From positions 186,001-250,000 of the forward strand of contig NZ_FNJM01000002.1 of the NCBI RefSeq assembly GCF_900104115.1: 64,000 bases of DNA, read 5' to 3'. The notes below the pieces were generated by a model. The model did no database searches. It was given only the letters and a program-made list of their open reading frames with translations, and had not been told where the DNA came from. Position 1 is the stretch's first letter. Each line of letters begins with the position of its first letter. The position numbers were made by a program, and so were the translations under genes. Below, piece by piece: positions 18,639-26,946 of the stretch. Origin of the DNA: Clostridium gasigenes (GTDB lineage: Bacteria; Bacillota; Clostridia; Clostridiales; Clostridiaceae).

Positions 18639-19285
18639 GATACCAATCTCCTTTCAACTCTCTTTGAAATTAGTGTCAATATTGTAATAATAATAAAATA
18701 CATTATTGCTACAAGTCCATAAAACTCAAAAGCTTTATAGGTTGTCCCAACTATTATTTGTCCACTTTGCATTAATTCCTTTATACCAATAACTGATAAT
18801 ATAGATGTATCTTTAATTGCAATTATGAATTGGTTCATAATTGATGGAATCATAATTTTAACTGCTTGTGGAAGTACTACCTTTATCATAGCTCTTGAGT
18901 TACTTAACCCTAAACTTCTTGCAGCTTCCATCTGCCCCTTATCTACAGCATCAATACCTGATCTAAATATTTCCGAAAGATATGCTGCAGCATTAAATGC
19001 AAGTACTAATATACCTGCTAAAACAGGGTCAAATCTTGCTCCTAAAGCCTGCGCAACTCCAAAATATATGAAGACAGCTTGTATCATAAGTGGTGTACCT
19101 CTAACTATATATATATATACAGTAGATATTCCTCTTAATATTTTTGATTTTGATATACTCATTAATCCTAAAATAAGACCCACTATTGTTGCAATAATTA
19201 GTGCAACAATAGCGATTTTTATAGTTACTCCAAGTCCCGATATCAAGCTTGGTAAATTTCTTTTAAGTAGTTCCATAAACTCCAT
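18635..19285 (-). CDS. polar amino-acid ABC transporter permease
   Basis: About 216 residues from ATG 19285 (AGGGGG, 6-base spacing; an in-frame ATG at 19288 is also possible and the TTG at 19303 unlikely). It has the HisM/GlnP fold with about five TM helices and the EAA-type ATPase contact loop [30 protein letters not shown] is a family hallmark. It imports an amino acid together with the ATPase and lipoprotein either side. Confidence 0.93.
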   Translation of the reverse strand: MEFMELLKRNLPSLISGLGVTIKIAIVALIIATIVGLILGLMSISKSKILRGISTVYIYIVRGTPLMIQAVFIYFGVAQALGARFDPVLAGILVLAFNAAAYLSEIFRSGIDAVDKGQMEAARSLGLSNSRAMIKVVLPQAVKIMIPSIMNQFIIAIKDTSILSVIGIKELMQSGQIIVGTTYKAFEFYGLVAIMYFIIITILTLISKRVERRLVS

Positions 19286-19359
19286 CATTATCCCCCTCAT
19301 CAATACTAACTTTAAAATTTTAATTTTAGTATTTTCATTTGTGTCTTAATATGTTTTAT

Positions 19360-20124
19360 CTATTTTATATACTTAGATAATATTTCGTCATACTTTCCAT
19401 TTTCTTTTATAGTTTTTAATCCAGCTTGGAATTTGCTCATTAACTCAGTATTTTTTCCTTTATTAACTGCAAAACCATAATTTGAAGTAGTTACTTTATC
19501 TCCAACAATTTTTAATTCATTATTAGCATCAACCTTAACTTTATATGCTATTACTGGATAATCATCTAGTAAGAAATCTGAGTTTCTGCCTTGTACCTCT
19601 AAGAATATTGATGGTGAATCTTCAAAATGTTTTACTTTTAAATTATAATTTTTTTCATTATCTAAAGCCCACTTCTCTCCTGCAGTTCCCTTTTTAACAG
19701 CAACTGTTTTACCATTTAAATCTTCTACTCCATTTATTTCAGTGTTATCACCTTTAATAACCATTGATAAACCAGATTCAAAATATGGTTCTGAGAAATC
19801 TAATGATTCTTTTCTTTCATCAGTTATACCCATACCAGCTATTGCTGCATCTATTTGATTTGATTTGATTGCTGGAATTATTGCACCAAAATCCATAGGT
19901 TTTAATTCATATTCAAAACCAGCTGCTTTTGCTACCTCTGCTAAAATCTCTACATCAATCCCTTTATAATTCCCATTTTCTTCAAACGAAAATGGTGCAT
20001 ATTTAGAATCTGTCGCTATCAAATACTTAGTACCTTCACTTGAATCTTTTGCCCCACATCCAACTAGTAATGTTCCTAGAGTAACTATAGCCATAGCCAT
20101 TTTTAATAATTTTGTTTTTTTCAT
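19360..20124 (-). CDS. amino-acid ABC transporter substrate-binding lipoprotein
   Basis: About 254 residues from ATG 20124 (AGGGGG). A lipoprotein signal ends in LLVGC (Cys23). The mature SBP_bac_3 domain contains YLIATDSKYAPFSFEENGNYKGIDVEILAEVAKAAGFEYE, LDFSEPYFESGLSMVIK and LNGKTVAVKKGTAGEKWAL. The conserved Arg that binds the ligand carboxylate is at the usual site (ITDERKESLDFS), consistent with an amino acid ligand. It is the first gene of the operon; specificity cannot be told. Confidence 0.94.
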   Translation of the reverse strand: MKKTKLLKMAMAIVTLGTLLVGCGAKDSSEGTKYLIATDSKYAPFSFEENGNYKGIDVEILAEVAKAAGFEYELKPMDFGAIIPAIKSNQIDAAIAGMGITDERKESLDFSEPYFESGLSMVIKGDNTEINGVEDLNGKTVAVKKGTAGEKWALDNEKNYNLKVKHFEDSPSIFLEVQGRNSDFLLDDYPVIAYKVKVDANNELKIVGDKVTTSNYGFAVNKGKNTELMSKFQAGLKTIKENGKYDEILSKYIK

Positions 20125-20239
20125 AATAAAGTCCCCCTTTTTATCTACTTTCAAATGAAAGGCCTTCCCTTTAAGTCTGATTATTAGTCGCTTATAACTA
20201 TCTAATCACTTATAGAATCTGCAATTTCACTAAAAAAAA

Positions 20240-20284
20240 AGCAAAGACGTCCTAAGTATTTTATACTTAAGAAACGCCTTTGCT
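20240..20284 (-). terminator. intrinsic terminator after uracil permease
   Basis: Outer stem AGCAAAGACGT / ACGCCTTTGCT (one mismatch) with inner CTAAGTAT / ATACTTAAG, followed on the minus strand by nine consecutive T. It is about 70 bp after the permease stop. Confidence 0.88.
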
Positions 20285-20352
20285 TCTGTTATATATTACT
20301 TTCATTATACACTACTTATATATATATATCAAACTTTTTGTCGAAATTTATT

Positions 20353-21648
20353 TTATTCTTCTTCATTCATTATTCCTAGTTTATCAAAAATCATAAATGA
20401 TATACCTAATACCATTGCTACTACTGTCGCAAGTCCCATTCCCTTTAACTCTACGAATCCTATATTTATCCTTATTCCACTTAAGCCTACTATAAATATT
20501 ACAGATGTAAGAATTAAATTTCTTGATTTTGCAAAGTCAACTTTTTCTTCAATAAAAGTTCTTAACCCTGAAGTTGCTATAGTACCAAATAATAAGAAAC
20601 TTACTCCACCTATTACCGGTGTTGGTATTGTAGTTATTATAGCTGATAATTTCCCTGAGAAACCTAATATTATTGATAGTAGTCCTGCTCCACAAATTAC
20701 ATATACACTATATACTTTTGTTAAAGCCATAACTCCTATGTTTTCACCATAAGTAGTTGTTGGTACTGAACCAAACATACCTGAAATCATAGTTGAAAGT
20801 CCATCTGCTAATAAAGATTTATGAAGACCTGGATCTTTAGACAAATCTCTTCCTATTATGCTACTTGTTACCTTTAAATGACCTACATGTTCTACTATAA
20901 CTACAAATGTAGCTGGTAATATAGTTAATATTACTGTAGCATCAAATTTTGCCATTTTTATATTAGGAACTGTGAAGAAGCTAGCATTACTTATAGCTGA
21001 GAAATCCACTAACCCCATAAAATATGCTGTTATGTATCCAACAATAATACCTATAAGTATTGGTATTACTTTTAAAAATCCTTTAAGTAATATATTACTT
21101 AATATTACGCTAACTAGAGTTACCATAGAAACAATTACCCAAGTTGTATTTAATGTAGGTGAATTACTACCCCCTACCGGAAACCCTGCCATATCTGCGG
21201 CTGTTCCTGCAAGTTCTAAACCTATTATACATACTATTGTACCCATTGCTGCCGGCGGAAATAATTTATTTATCCAACCCATACCGGTGTATCCAACTAT
21301 AATTGCAACTGTTGCAAACACAGCTCCCGATGCTACAAATCCACCTTGTATAGTTTGAAAGCTATACCCTTGACTTGTAAGCAAGAATACTGGTGCAAGA
21401 AATGCAAAGCTTGATCCTAAATATGCTGGTATTTTCCTTTTTGTAATAAAGGCATACAACAATGTACCTATTCCATTAAAAAACAGAACGGTAGTTGGAT
21501 CTATTTTAAATAGAATTGGAACTAATACCGATGCTCCAAACATAGCAAATAAATGCTGAATACTTAAAGGAATCGCCCTACTAAGAGCCACCTTATCATT
21601 TACATCCACCATTTGAATTTCTTTTTTTGTATTTTTTATGTTTTTCAT
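20353..21648 (-). CDS. uracil permease / NCS2 nucleobase transporter
   Basis: A 431-residue NCS2 transporter with about 14 TM segments. The N-terminal signature is IPLSIQHLFAMFGASVLVPILFKIDP. The substrate motifs are VVIVEHVGHLKVTSSIIGRDL (the Glu-His element of UraA), FGSVPTTTYGENIGVMALTKVYS (NTxxxENIG-like) and PTPVIGGVSFLLFGTIATSGLR. It is UraA/PyrP-like: proton-coupled uracil uptake. Assignment to uracil rather than xanthine is supported by the PyrR-type hairpin directly upstream of its ribosome site. Confidence 0.93.
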   Translation of the reverse strand: MKNIKNTKKEIQMVDVNDKVALSRAIPLSIQHLFAMFGASVLVPILFKIDPTTVLFFNGIGTLLYAFITKRKIPAYLGSSFAFLAPVFLLTSQGYSFQTIQGGFVASGAVFATVAIIVGYTGMGWINKLFPPAAMGTIVCIIGLELAGTAADMAGFPVGGSNSPTLNTTWVIVSMVTLVSVILSNILLKGFLKVIPILIGIIVGYITAYFMGLVDFSAISNASFFTVPNIKMAKFDATVILTILPATFVVIVEHVGHLKVTSSIIGRDLSKDPGLHKSLLADGLSTMISGMFGSVPTTTYGENIGVMALTKVYSVYVICGAGLLSIILGFSGKLSAIITTIPTPVIGGVSFLLFGTIATSGLRTFIEEKVDFAKSRNLILTSVIFIVGLSGIRINIGFVELKGMGLATVVAMVLGISFMIFDKLGIMNEEE

Positions 21649-21663
21649 ATTACGTCCCCCTTC

Positions 21664-21680
21664 TTAGTCTCTCGGACTAA
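21664..21680 (-). promoter_or_regulatory. PyrR binding-loop hairpin overlapping translation start region
   Basis: On the minus strand the sequence TTAGTCCGAGAGACTAA forms a hairpin with TTAGTC/GACTAA arms. It matches the PyrR-bound RNA loop (consensus about AGUCC-N-GAGAGRYU) known from Gram-positive pyr genes. It lies immediately before AAGGGGG, the ribosome site, about 15 bp from the ATG. PyrR binding here would block translation directly. No terminator lies between it and the start codon, so attenuation of the Bacillus type looks unlikely. A second perfect hairpin (GTATATTTT/AAAATATAC) lies at 21688-21707. Confidence 0.85.
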
Positions 21681-21786
21681 ATTAAAAGTATATTTTTTAA
21701 AATATACCATCAATTTATATATAGTTCAATCTTTTTCTTTATAATAACTTACTTTATTTTATCCAATTTCGTATTTTATATTTAAC

Positions 21787-21870
21787 TTAATTCCTTAACA
21801 GCTTATTTAACACGATTTTTAAAAGCTTAAATTCCTCTTTAGTCGCTCCAATTTTACAATATATTTGTTT
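21787..21870 (-). pseudogene. remnant: C-terminal tail of an OhrR/MarR-type gene
   Basis: Reading the minus strand gives KQIYCKIGATKEEFKLLKIV followed by LNKLLRN and a stop. This aligns with the end of the intact regulator at 23479 (HQIYCKVGATEGEIKKIKIA...). Only about 27 codons survive; upstream of them all frames are broken and no HTH is found. It is a decayed paralogue in the uracil permease upstream region, 1.6 kb from the intact gene. The rest of the 21.7-22.05 kb gap shows no gene. Confidence 0.7.
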
Positions 21871-22049
21871 TAATTATAATTTTCCCCATTTCCTAATAGT
21901 TATTCCTGACAAAGCACTAACATCACTATACTTTCTTAAGGCTAAATAATAATTTTATATTGTTTAAGTTTTTTTATTTATTTACAAACGATAAACTTTC
22001 TTGTATTATTATTGTATTGATGAAAAATAAATGAATTGAGGTTGAGAAA

Positions 22050-22538
22050 ATGAAAAATAATTTTAGTCAAAAATCTTTAAATGCCATTGTAAATTTAGGA
22101 ATATGTATTACATTTATCCTACTTTTAGCAACTCCACTTATTACTACAGCATTTTTTAAAAGTCAGTTTTCGCTGTTAGAGAGTAACTTGGTAATAAATG
22201 TTGTAGTTTGTATTTATTTATTTTCTATTCCCTATGTTATAGCTTTATTTAAACTAAAAAAACTTTGTATCTTAATCAAGAAAAACCAGCCTTTTTCTAT
22301 TGATAGTATTAAATCCTTAAAGGTTATTTCCATTTGTTCTTTTAGTGAAATTATTATTTTTACTGGATGTATAACATACTTAAAACATTCAGTAGATTTT
22401 TTCAAGTATGCTATTATTGGAGGTCCTATTATTATAGTTACTTTTATTTCACTAATTATAGGATTTTTATTTCTAGTACTATGTCAATTATTTGAAATAG
22501 TTATAAAAATTAAAGACGAAAATGATAAAACTATCTAG
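22050..22538 (+). CDS. DUF2975-type membrane protein
   Basis: A 162-residue protein with four TM helices (about residues 13-33, 48-68, 95-115, 128-150), resembling the DUF2975/YoaS family. It is followed 14 bp later by a small YozG-like XRE gene, the usual partner for this family. The start follows a weak GAGG-type site. The function of such pairs is not established; the genes may form a membrane-modulated regulator. Confidence 0.8.
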   Translation: MKNNFSQKSLNAIVNLGICITFILLLATPLITTAFFKSQFSLLESNLVINVVVCIYLFSIPYVIALFKLKKLCILIKKNQPFSIDSIKSLKVISICSFSEIIIFTGCITYLKHSVDFFKYAIIGGPIIIVTFISLIIGFLFLVLCQLFEIVIKIKDENDKTI

Positions 22539-22552
22539 AAAGGAATACTAAT

Positions 22553-22777
22553 ATGAGAATTATAGTAAATATAGATGTAATGATGGCCAGAAGGAAGATT
22601 AACTCTACCCAACTATCAGAAAAAATGGGTATAACTATGGCTAATCTTTCTATTCTTAAAAATAACAAAGCAAAAGCAATTCGTTTTTCCACACTGGAAT
22701 TATTATGTGAAATTTTAGATTGTCAGCCTGGTGATATTTTAGAATACGCAGCTGAAGATGATGAACGATTAAAATAA
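22553..22777 (+). CDS. YozG-like XRE-family regulator
   Basis: A 74-residue HTH protein. Its motif NSTQLSEKMGITMANLSILKNNKAKAIRFSTLELLCEILDCQPGDILEY matches the YozG/YoaS-partner group, which often reads '...LCxxLxCQPGDIxEY'. It has an AAAGGA site. It forms an operon with the upstream DUF2975 gene and ends before a bidirectional hairpin. Confidence 0.93.
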   Translation: MRIIVNIDVMMARRKINSTQLSEKMGITMANLSILKNNKAKAIRFSTLELLCEILDCQPGDILEYAAEDDERLK

Positions 22778-22827
22778 TAAACATAATATTTTCTTTTTAA
22801 TTCACATTAAATTTACAAAATCTAAAA

Positions 22828-22857
22828 AAACCGTATCACTTATTTGTGATGCGGTTT
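22828..22857. terminator. bidirectional terminator hairpin
   Basis: Stem AAACCGTATCAC / GTGATGCGGTTT (one G-U pair) with a 6-base loop. An A-run lies on its left and T-rich sequence on its right. It serves the convergent XRE and glutathione peroxidase genes. A closely similar hairpin lies at 24797-24826. Confidence 0.8.
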
Positions 22858-22882
22858 ATCGTTATCTTTAAACTCCTAGATT

Positions 22883-23356
22883 TTAAAATAATTTTTCAAT
22901 ATCAGCTTTTATTTTTAATGGTGATATTGTTGGTGCATATCTCTTAATTACATTTCCCTCTGAATCTATTAGAAATTTAGTAAAATTCCATTTTATTTTC
23001 TTACTTAAAAATGCTTTTGCTTCACCTTTTAAATATTTATATAAATCATGTGTATTTTCTCCATTCACATCTATTTTTTCAAACATAGTAAAAGATACTC
23101 CATAATTTAACAGACAAAAATTTTGTATTTCTTCATTACTTCCTGAATCTTGATTTGCAAATTGATTACAAGGAAATCCTAAAATTTCAAACCCACTATC
23201 TTTATATTCTTTATAAACTTCTTCAAGCTCTTTAAACTGTGGTGTTAATCCACATTTGCTTGCTGTGTTTACTACTAGTATAACTTTACCCTTATATTCC
23301 TCCATCTTTGTTACTTTTCCATCCATTGTCTTTGCTGAAAAATCATAAAAATTCAT
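22883..23356 (-). CDS. glutathione peroxidase-family protein (Cys type)
   Basis: About 157 residues from ATG 23356 (AAAGGA; the upstream start at 23377 is poorer). It has the thioredoxin-like GPx fold: catalytic Cys35 in [13 protein letters not shown] (Cys, not Sec), [13 protein letters not shown], and [20 protein letters not shown]. Bacterial Cys-GPx enzymes usually use thioredoxin rather than glutathione and reduce hydroperoxides. An OhrR-type regulator lies directly upstream with matching palindromes before both genes, so peroxide induction is likely. Confidence 0.93.
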   Translation of the reverse strand: MNFYDFSAKTMDGKVTKMEEYKGKVILVVNTASKCGLTPQFKELEEVYKEYKDSGFEILGFPCNQFANQDSGSNEEIQNFCLLNYGVSFTMFEKIDVNGENTHDLYKYLKGEAKAFLSKKIKWNFTKFLIDSEGNVIKRYAPTISPLKIKADIEKLF

Positions 23357-23382
23357 ATTATTTACTTCCTTTCTCATTTTTT

Positions 23383-23396
23383 AATTTTGCAAAATT
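23383..23396. promoter_or_regulatory. OhrR-type operator upstream of glutathione peroxidase
   Basis: Perfect palindrome AATTTTGCAAAATT, followed by TTAATTTTGTTCAAC. An almost identical block lies at 23929 before the regulator gene. It overlaps the region between a possible -35 (TTGAAC) and -10 on the minus strand, where repressor binding would block transcription. Confidence 0.75.
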
Positions 23397-23478
23397 TAAT
23401 TTTGTTCAACTGTTTTATTTAAAAAAATATTAAATAAAATTTATATTTATAAAAACTTTATTTAATATACATCCTATT

Positions 23479-23910
23479 CTATTTTATTCTATTTAACAGT
23501 TCATCTACAGCTATTTTTATTTTTTTTATTTCGCCTTCAGTTGCACCAACTTTACAGTATATTTGATGTGGAACTTCCACTATTTCATCTTTTAACAATC
23601 TTGCTTTTTGTGTTAATTCAACAATTACAGATCTATCATCTTTCACATCTCTATATCTTTTTATTAATTCCATACCTTCTAACTTTTTTAATACTGGGGT
23701 AAGTGTTCCTGAATCCAAATGAAGCTTTTGCCCAATTTGTTTAAAAGTTATTTTTTCTTCTTCCCACAATACTAGCATTGCTACATATTGCGTATATGTA
23801 AGATTATATTTATCAAGTAGTGGTTTATACAATTTTATTATCTCTCTTGATGCAGCATATAATGAAAAACATAGCTGATTATCCAATTTAATATTTTCAT
23901 ATCTATCCAT
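23479..23910 (-). CDS. OhrR-type MarR-family peroxide regulator
   Basis: About 143 residues from ATG 23910 (GAGGTAATT). A one-Cys OhrR signature is present: LDNQLCFSLYAASREIIKLYKPLL (Cys14 is the sensing Cys of OhrR), then TYTQYVAMLVLWEEEKIT and the recognition helix LHLDSGTLTPVLKKLEGMELI, with wing RDVKDDRSVIVELT. OhrR represses organic-hydroperoxide genes until the Cys is oxidised. No ohr gene is adjacent, so glutathione peroxidase seems to be its target. Shared operators support this. Confidence 0.92.
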   Translation of the reverse strand: MDRYENIKLDNQLCFSLYAASREIIKLYKPLLDKYNLTYTQYVAMLVLWEEEKITFKQIGQKLHLDSGTLTPVLKKLEGMELIKRYRDVKDDRSVIVELTQKARLLKDEIVEVPHQIYCKVGATEGEIKKIKIAVDELLNRIK

Positions 23911-23928
23911 AATTACCTCGCTAAATTT

Positions 23929-23942
23929 AATTTTACAAAATT
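23929..23942. promoter_or_regulatory. OhrR-type operator upstream of the regulator gene
   Basis: Palindrome AATTTTACAAAATT, 18 bp upstream of the regulator ATG, with the same right flank (TTAATTTTATACAAC) as the operator before glutathione peroxidase. This implies autoregulation and co-regulation. Confidence 0.75.
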
Positions 23943-24079
23943 TAATTTTATACAACCATTATCGACTTGATTATATATTTTATTATTTTCATTGTCAACC
24001 TTAAATATTACTCACCTTCAAAGAATATATCTTACCTTAACTTTTTCAACTCATTTTGTTCTCCTTCTATATTATTCGT

Positions 24080-24709
24080 TTATAACCCTAATACCTTTAA
24101 AAGGTCCATGGGATCATTTAAATTATAGTCTGCTTCTATACCTGATAAATCTGATGCTCCCCATAATGCTAATGCAAAATCCATACCAGCGGCTTTTGAC
24201 GACTTATAATCTACAACTGTATCTCCCACATACATTGAATCTTCTGGTTTTATACCTAGTAACTTAACCGCCTTTAGTAAGGGCTCTGGATGAGGCTTGT
24301 GATTTTCTGTATCCTCTGCTAAAACCACACTTTTCATATATTTTTGTAATCCTGTTGGGAAAAAATCTATTTCATATTGATTTTTCATTTTTGAGCTAGC
24401 TATTCCACATATAATTCCCTTTGCATCTATATCTTCCATAACCTTATTAAAACCTTCATATAGCGTTGCACCTTCTTCAAATTCACCTACATACTTCACC
24501 CATTTTGTATAAGATTTTTCTATATCCTTAAACCCTATCAATTCTAATGTTTTCTTACCTGCATATGCTCTATATTTTAAAAGACTTTCATATGTTACAT
24601 CTTGTCCTAATTCCTCTTTAACTAATCTTTGTAAAGGTATCATATTCATTTTTTCTGTATCTAACATTGTTCCATCTAAATCAAATATTATACATTTATA
24701 CTTCTTCAT
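24080..24709 (-). CDS. HAD-family phosphatase (beta-PGM/phosphoglycolate type)
   Basis: A 209-residue HAD with motif I FDLDGTMLDTE, a helical cap (about residues 16-85), motif II GIASS, motif III Lys in ENHKPHPEPLL and motif IV YVGDTVVDYKSSKAAGMD. This subclass covers phosphoglycolate phosphatase, beta-phosphoglucomutase and pyrophosphatase-like enzymes; the substrate cannot be read. The start has an AGGGGG site. It stands alone, with no close operon partner. Confidence 0.9.
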   Translation of the reverse strand: MKKYKCIIFDLDGTMLDTEKMNMIPLQRLVKEELGQDVTYESLLKYRAYAGKKTLELIGFKDIEKSYTKWVKYVGEFEEGATLYEGFNKVMEDIDAKGIICGIASSKMKNQYEIDFFPTGLQKYMKSVVLAEDTENHKPHPEPLLKAVKLLGIKPEDSMYVGDTVVDYKSSKAAGMDFALALWGASDLSGIEADYNLNDPMDLLKVLGL

Positions 24710-25010
24710 CGTACATTCCCCCTAAACCTTTATAACAAACTTTCAAAAGCATATTGTAGATGTTACCACTACATCCTAAATAATTCAATAATAAAAGAAC
24801 TGCATCAATTATTTCTGATACGGTTCATTTTTCCATATGCCATTCACTTAACTATTTAAAACCCATTTCTCCTTAAGACTATTGAGTTATCTAAGTTAAA
24901 CGTAAGTTTCCCACCTAAAATAAATGCAAAAAGATGACTCTGTAAATACAGAAACCATCTTTTAAATTCATTAATTTCAAATGCATTTATTAAGTAAAGT
25001 TAAAAAATTT
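24710..25010. other. gene-free region with two hairpins
   Basis: No coding signal. At 24797-24826 there is a hairpin GAACTGCATCA / TGATACGGTTC (two wobble pairs on one strand), a relative of the terminator at 22828. At 24928-24963, AAAAAGATG / CATCTTTT with inner CTGT/ACAG forms a probable terminator for the rubredoxin gene. Confidence 0.6.
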
Positions 25011-25172
25011 TTACTCTACTTCTGAAAATAAATCCTTTCCGACTCCGCAAAGTGGACATAACCAATCTTCAGGCACATTATCCCAACTAGTTCCTGATGG
25101 AACCCCATTTTCTTCATCTCCTATTGATGGATCATATATATATCCACATACATCACATACATAACTTTTCAT
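25011..25172 (-). CDS. rubredoxin
   Basis: A 53-residue protein ([20 protein letters not shown] at the start), with the two Fe-binding pairs Cys6/Cys9 (CDVCGY) and Cys39/Cys42 (CPLCG), plus the conserved aromatic residues Tyr11, Trp30 and Trp37. It is a one-electron carrier, in clostridia usually serving oxygen- or superoxide-reducing enzymes. The ATG has AAAGGAG at 8-base spacing. It is monocistronic with a hairpin after it. Confidence 0.97.
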   Translation of the reverse strand: MKSYVCDVCGYIYDPSIGDEENGVPSGTSWDNVPEDWLCPLCGVGKDLFSEVE

Positions 25173-25271
25173 AATTTGTTCTCCTTTCATAATTTTATTA
25201 TATAATTATACTATTCCATTAATAATTTAACTATCTTTTTAATAAATTACCTTCTAATTCAAGTAAATATT

Positions 25272-25646
25272 TTAATAAACTAATACTAAATCTATAATAA
25301 TATTTGTATGATAAATAAAACCTTTATTATCAAAAGGCTTACACGACCTTATTAACCCTTGAATATTTACACATAAATCATTTATGAACTGACTTAAATA
25401 TACCTTACTATTAGTGTAACCTACAATACTATTATCATCCTTAAAATTCTCCTTAATAGGCATAATTATATTATATATATCACTAAGACGCTTAATTGTA
25501 ATCTCAATAATTTCCTCTTTTATAGGTAAATTCAAAATGATAAGTTCTCTTAACTCTTCTGTTATTTCTCTTAAATTATAGAGCTGATCTCCCAAATCTA
25601 CAGAATCTTTTTTTCCTAAAAGCTTCAAAACCAAAGTTCTATCCAT
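25272..25646 (-). CDS. hypothetical helical protein
   Basis: A 124-residue protein that I do not recognise. It looks mainly alpha-helical (LYNLREITEELRELIILNLPIKEEIIEITIKRLSDIYNIIMPIKENF) and has no membrane segment. The ATG is preceded by GGAGGG, supporting a real gene. It lies between rubredoxin and the PadR pair on the same strand, without close spacing to either. Confidence 0.65.
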   Translation of the reverse strand: MDRTLVLKLLGKKDSVDLGDQLYNLREITEELRELIILNLPIKEEIIEITIKRLSDIYNIIMPIKENFKDDNSIVGYTNSKVYLSQFINDLCVNIQGLIRSCKPFDNKGFIYHTNIIIDLVLVY

Positions 25647-25760
25647 ATTTACCCTCCATATCTATTAAATATCTCTGAAATTAATTAAATATTTTCAACT
25701 TATATATATCTTTATTTTTTATAACTTATAACTAAATCTAAGGCATGTCTAATGTTTTTA

Positions 25761-26411
25761 TTATATTCCCCAAAAGTAACTTTTCCAATTTATTTCTTTA
25801 ATTTTATATTTTGTTATTATATGTATTATTCCAATTATAAATAATATAATCACCCCTGAATATAATCCATTTACATTAACAACAGGGACAAATTGTATAA
25901 TTATTATAAAGTTTATTATAGCTGTTGGTATAATTAATAATAGAGTGAAAATAACTATCGACACAATTTTTCTAATATTCCCCTTATATTTAAACACCAA
26001 TTTTCTCAGCGGTACCTTTACAATATATGGTACAATAAAGAAATTAAATATAAATAGTACTATCGTGTTTAAACTCAGTTCTTCATTAAATATATAAAAT
26101 AATATTGATAAAATAGCTCCCATAAATAATGACCAGTTTAAATTTTTTATAATATTAAATAGTCTTACCTTCTTGCTCTTATTTGAGTTTATTATATCCT
26201 TACAAAAAATCTCTATATTCTTTCCAACTATTTCTTTAATACCTCTACCTTCTTCTTGTGCTGTAATAAATAAATCCTTTAAATCTTCGCTTACTTCAGT
26301 AACAAATGAATCATTAAGATTGCTACCGCTTAAATAAATTACTATATCTAAATAAGTATCTTTATATTCTCCTTTTAACTCAAACTCACTTTTATTTAAA
26401 TTTTTCTTCAC
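25761..26411 (-). CDS. PadR-partner membrane protein (HAAS/DUF1700-like)
   Basis: A 216-residue protein starting at GTG 26411 inside the end of the PadR gene, with GGAGGGG upstream. Residues 1-95 are a soluble helical domain of the type seen in PadR partners (YLDIVIYLSGSNLNDSFVTEVSEDLKDLFITAQEEGRGIKEIVG). Four TM segments follow. Such genes form PadR/HAAS pairs; they often control or relate to membrane stress and antimicrobial response. The exact family name is uncertain. Confidence 0.78.
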   Translation of the reverse strand: MKKNLNKSEFELKGEYKDTYLDIVIYLSGSNLNDSFVTEVSEDLKDLFITAQEEGRGIKEIVGKNIEIFCKDIINSNKSKKVRLFNIIKNLNWSLFMGAILSILFYIFNEELSLNTIVLFIFNFFIVPYIVKVPLRKLVFKYKGNIRKIVSIVIFTLLLIIPTAIINFIIIIQFVPVVNVNGLYSGVIILFIIGIIHIITKYKIKEINWKSYFWGI

Positions 26412-26736
26412 TTTTTTCCCCTCCTAAAATATTATTTACATCAATATAAAGCTTATTCCAATAACTTATAAAACCATTAAGTTCGCTTTTCCCATCTTCT
26501 GATAAATGATAATATTTTCTAGTCATTCCTATAGGTGATTTTCTCTTTTCTGCAATTATAAATTTATTTTTTTCAAGTCTAAGCAATAATGGGTACAATG
26601 TTCCCTCAACAATATTCTCAAAGCCACTGCTTTTTAACTTTATTAACAGTTCATATCCATAGGTCTCCTGTTCTGAAATAATTTTTAAAATACAGCCCTC
26701 AAGTATCCCCTTAAGAACTTGCGAATTTTTTTCCAT
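26392..26736 (-). CDS. PadR-family transcriptional regulator
   Basis: About 114 residues from ATG 26736 (GGAGGTGGG). Typical PadR winged helix: LKGILEGCILKIISEQETYGYELLIKLKSSGFENIVEGTLYPLLLRLEKNKFI, then the wing RKSPIGMTRKYYHLSEDGKSEL. It overlaps the membrane partner gene by 20 bp. A long inverted repeat upstream (26756-26806) is a probable self-operator. Confidence 0.93.
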   Translation of the reverse strand: MEKNSQVLKGILEGCILKIISEQETYGYELLIKLKSSGFENIVEGTLYPLLLRLEKNKFIIAEKRKSPIGMTRKYYHLSEDGKSELNGFISYWNKLYIDVNNILGGEKSEEKFK

Positions 26737-26755
26737 AATCCCACCTCCACTTACT

Positions 26756-26806
26756 TTGTATTGCAAGGTATATTAAAAGTATATCTTATGATACTATGCA
26801 ATACAA
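26756..26806. promoter_or_regulatory. candidate PadR operator
   Basis: An inverted repeat with 10-bp arms TTGTATTGCA (26756-26765) and TGCAATACAA (26797-26806), enclosing a smaller imperfect one (AAGGTATA / TATATCTT). PadR proteins bind ATAC/GTAT dyads in their own promoters; this lies right before the padR start. Confidence 0.65.
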
Positions 26807-26827
26807 TATATTTCTAAATTTATTAAA

Positions 26828-26872
26828 AAAATAACTATGATCACTCTATAATAAAGCGATCATAGTTATTTT
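26828..26872 (-). terminator. terminator after degV-family gene
   Basis: Perfect 15-bp stem AAAATAACTATGATC / GATCATAGTTATTTT, followed on the minus strand by further T-rich sequence, between the DegV and PadR genes. Confidence 0.8.
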
Positions 26873-26946
26873 AAATTTAACAAAACCCATGTATTATTTT
26901 ATACCACACGGTTTTCCTTCATTATGTTTATTTTTTTTAATTTTGA

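Noticed and set aside
19360..21648. Lysine or other amino-acid riboswitch before the ABC importer
   Set aside because: The hairpin at 20240 has its T-run on the side that fits termination of the uracil permease gene, and no aptamer core was seen.
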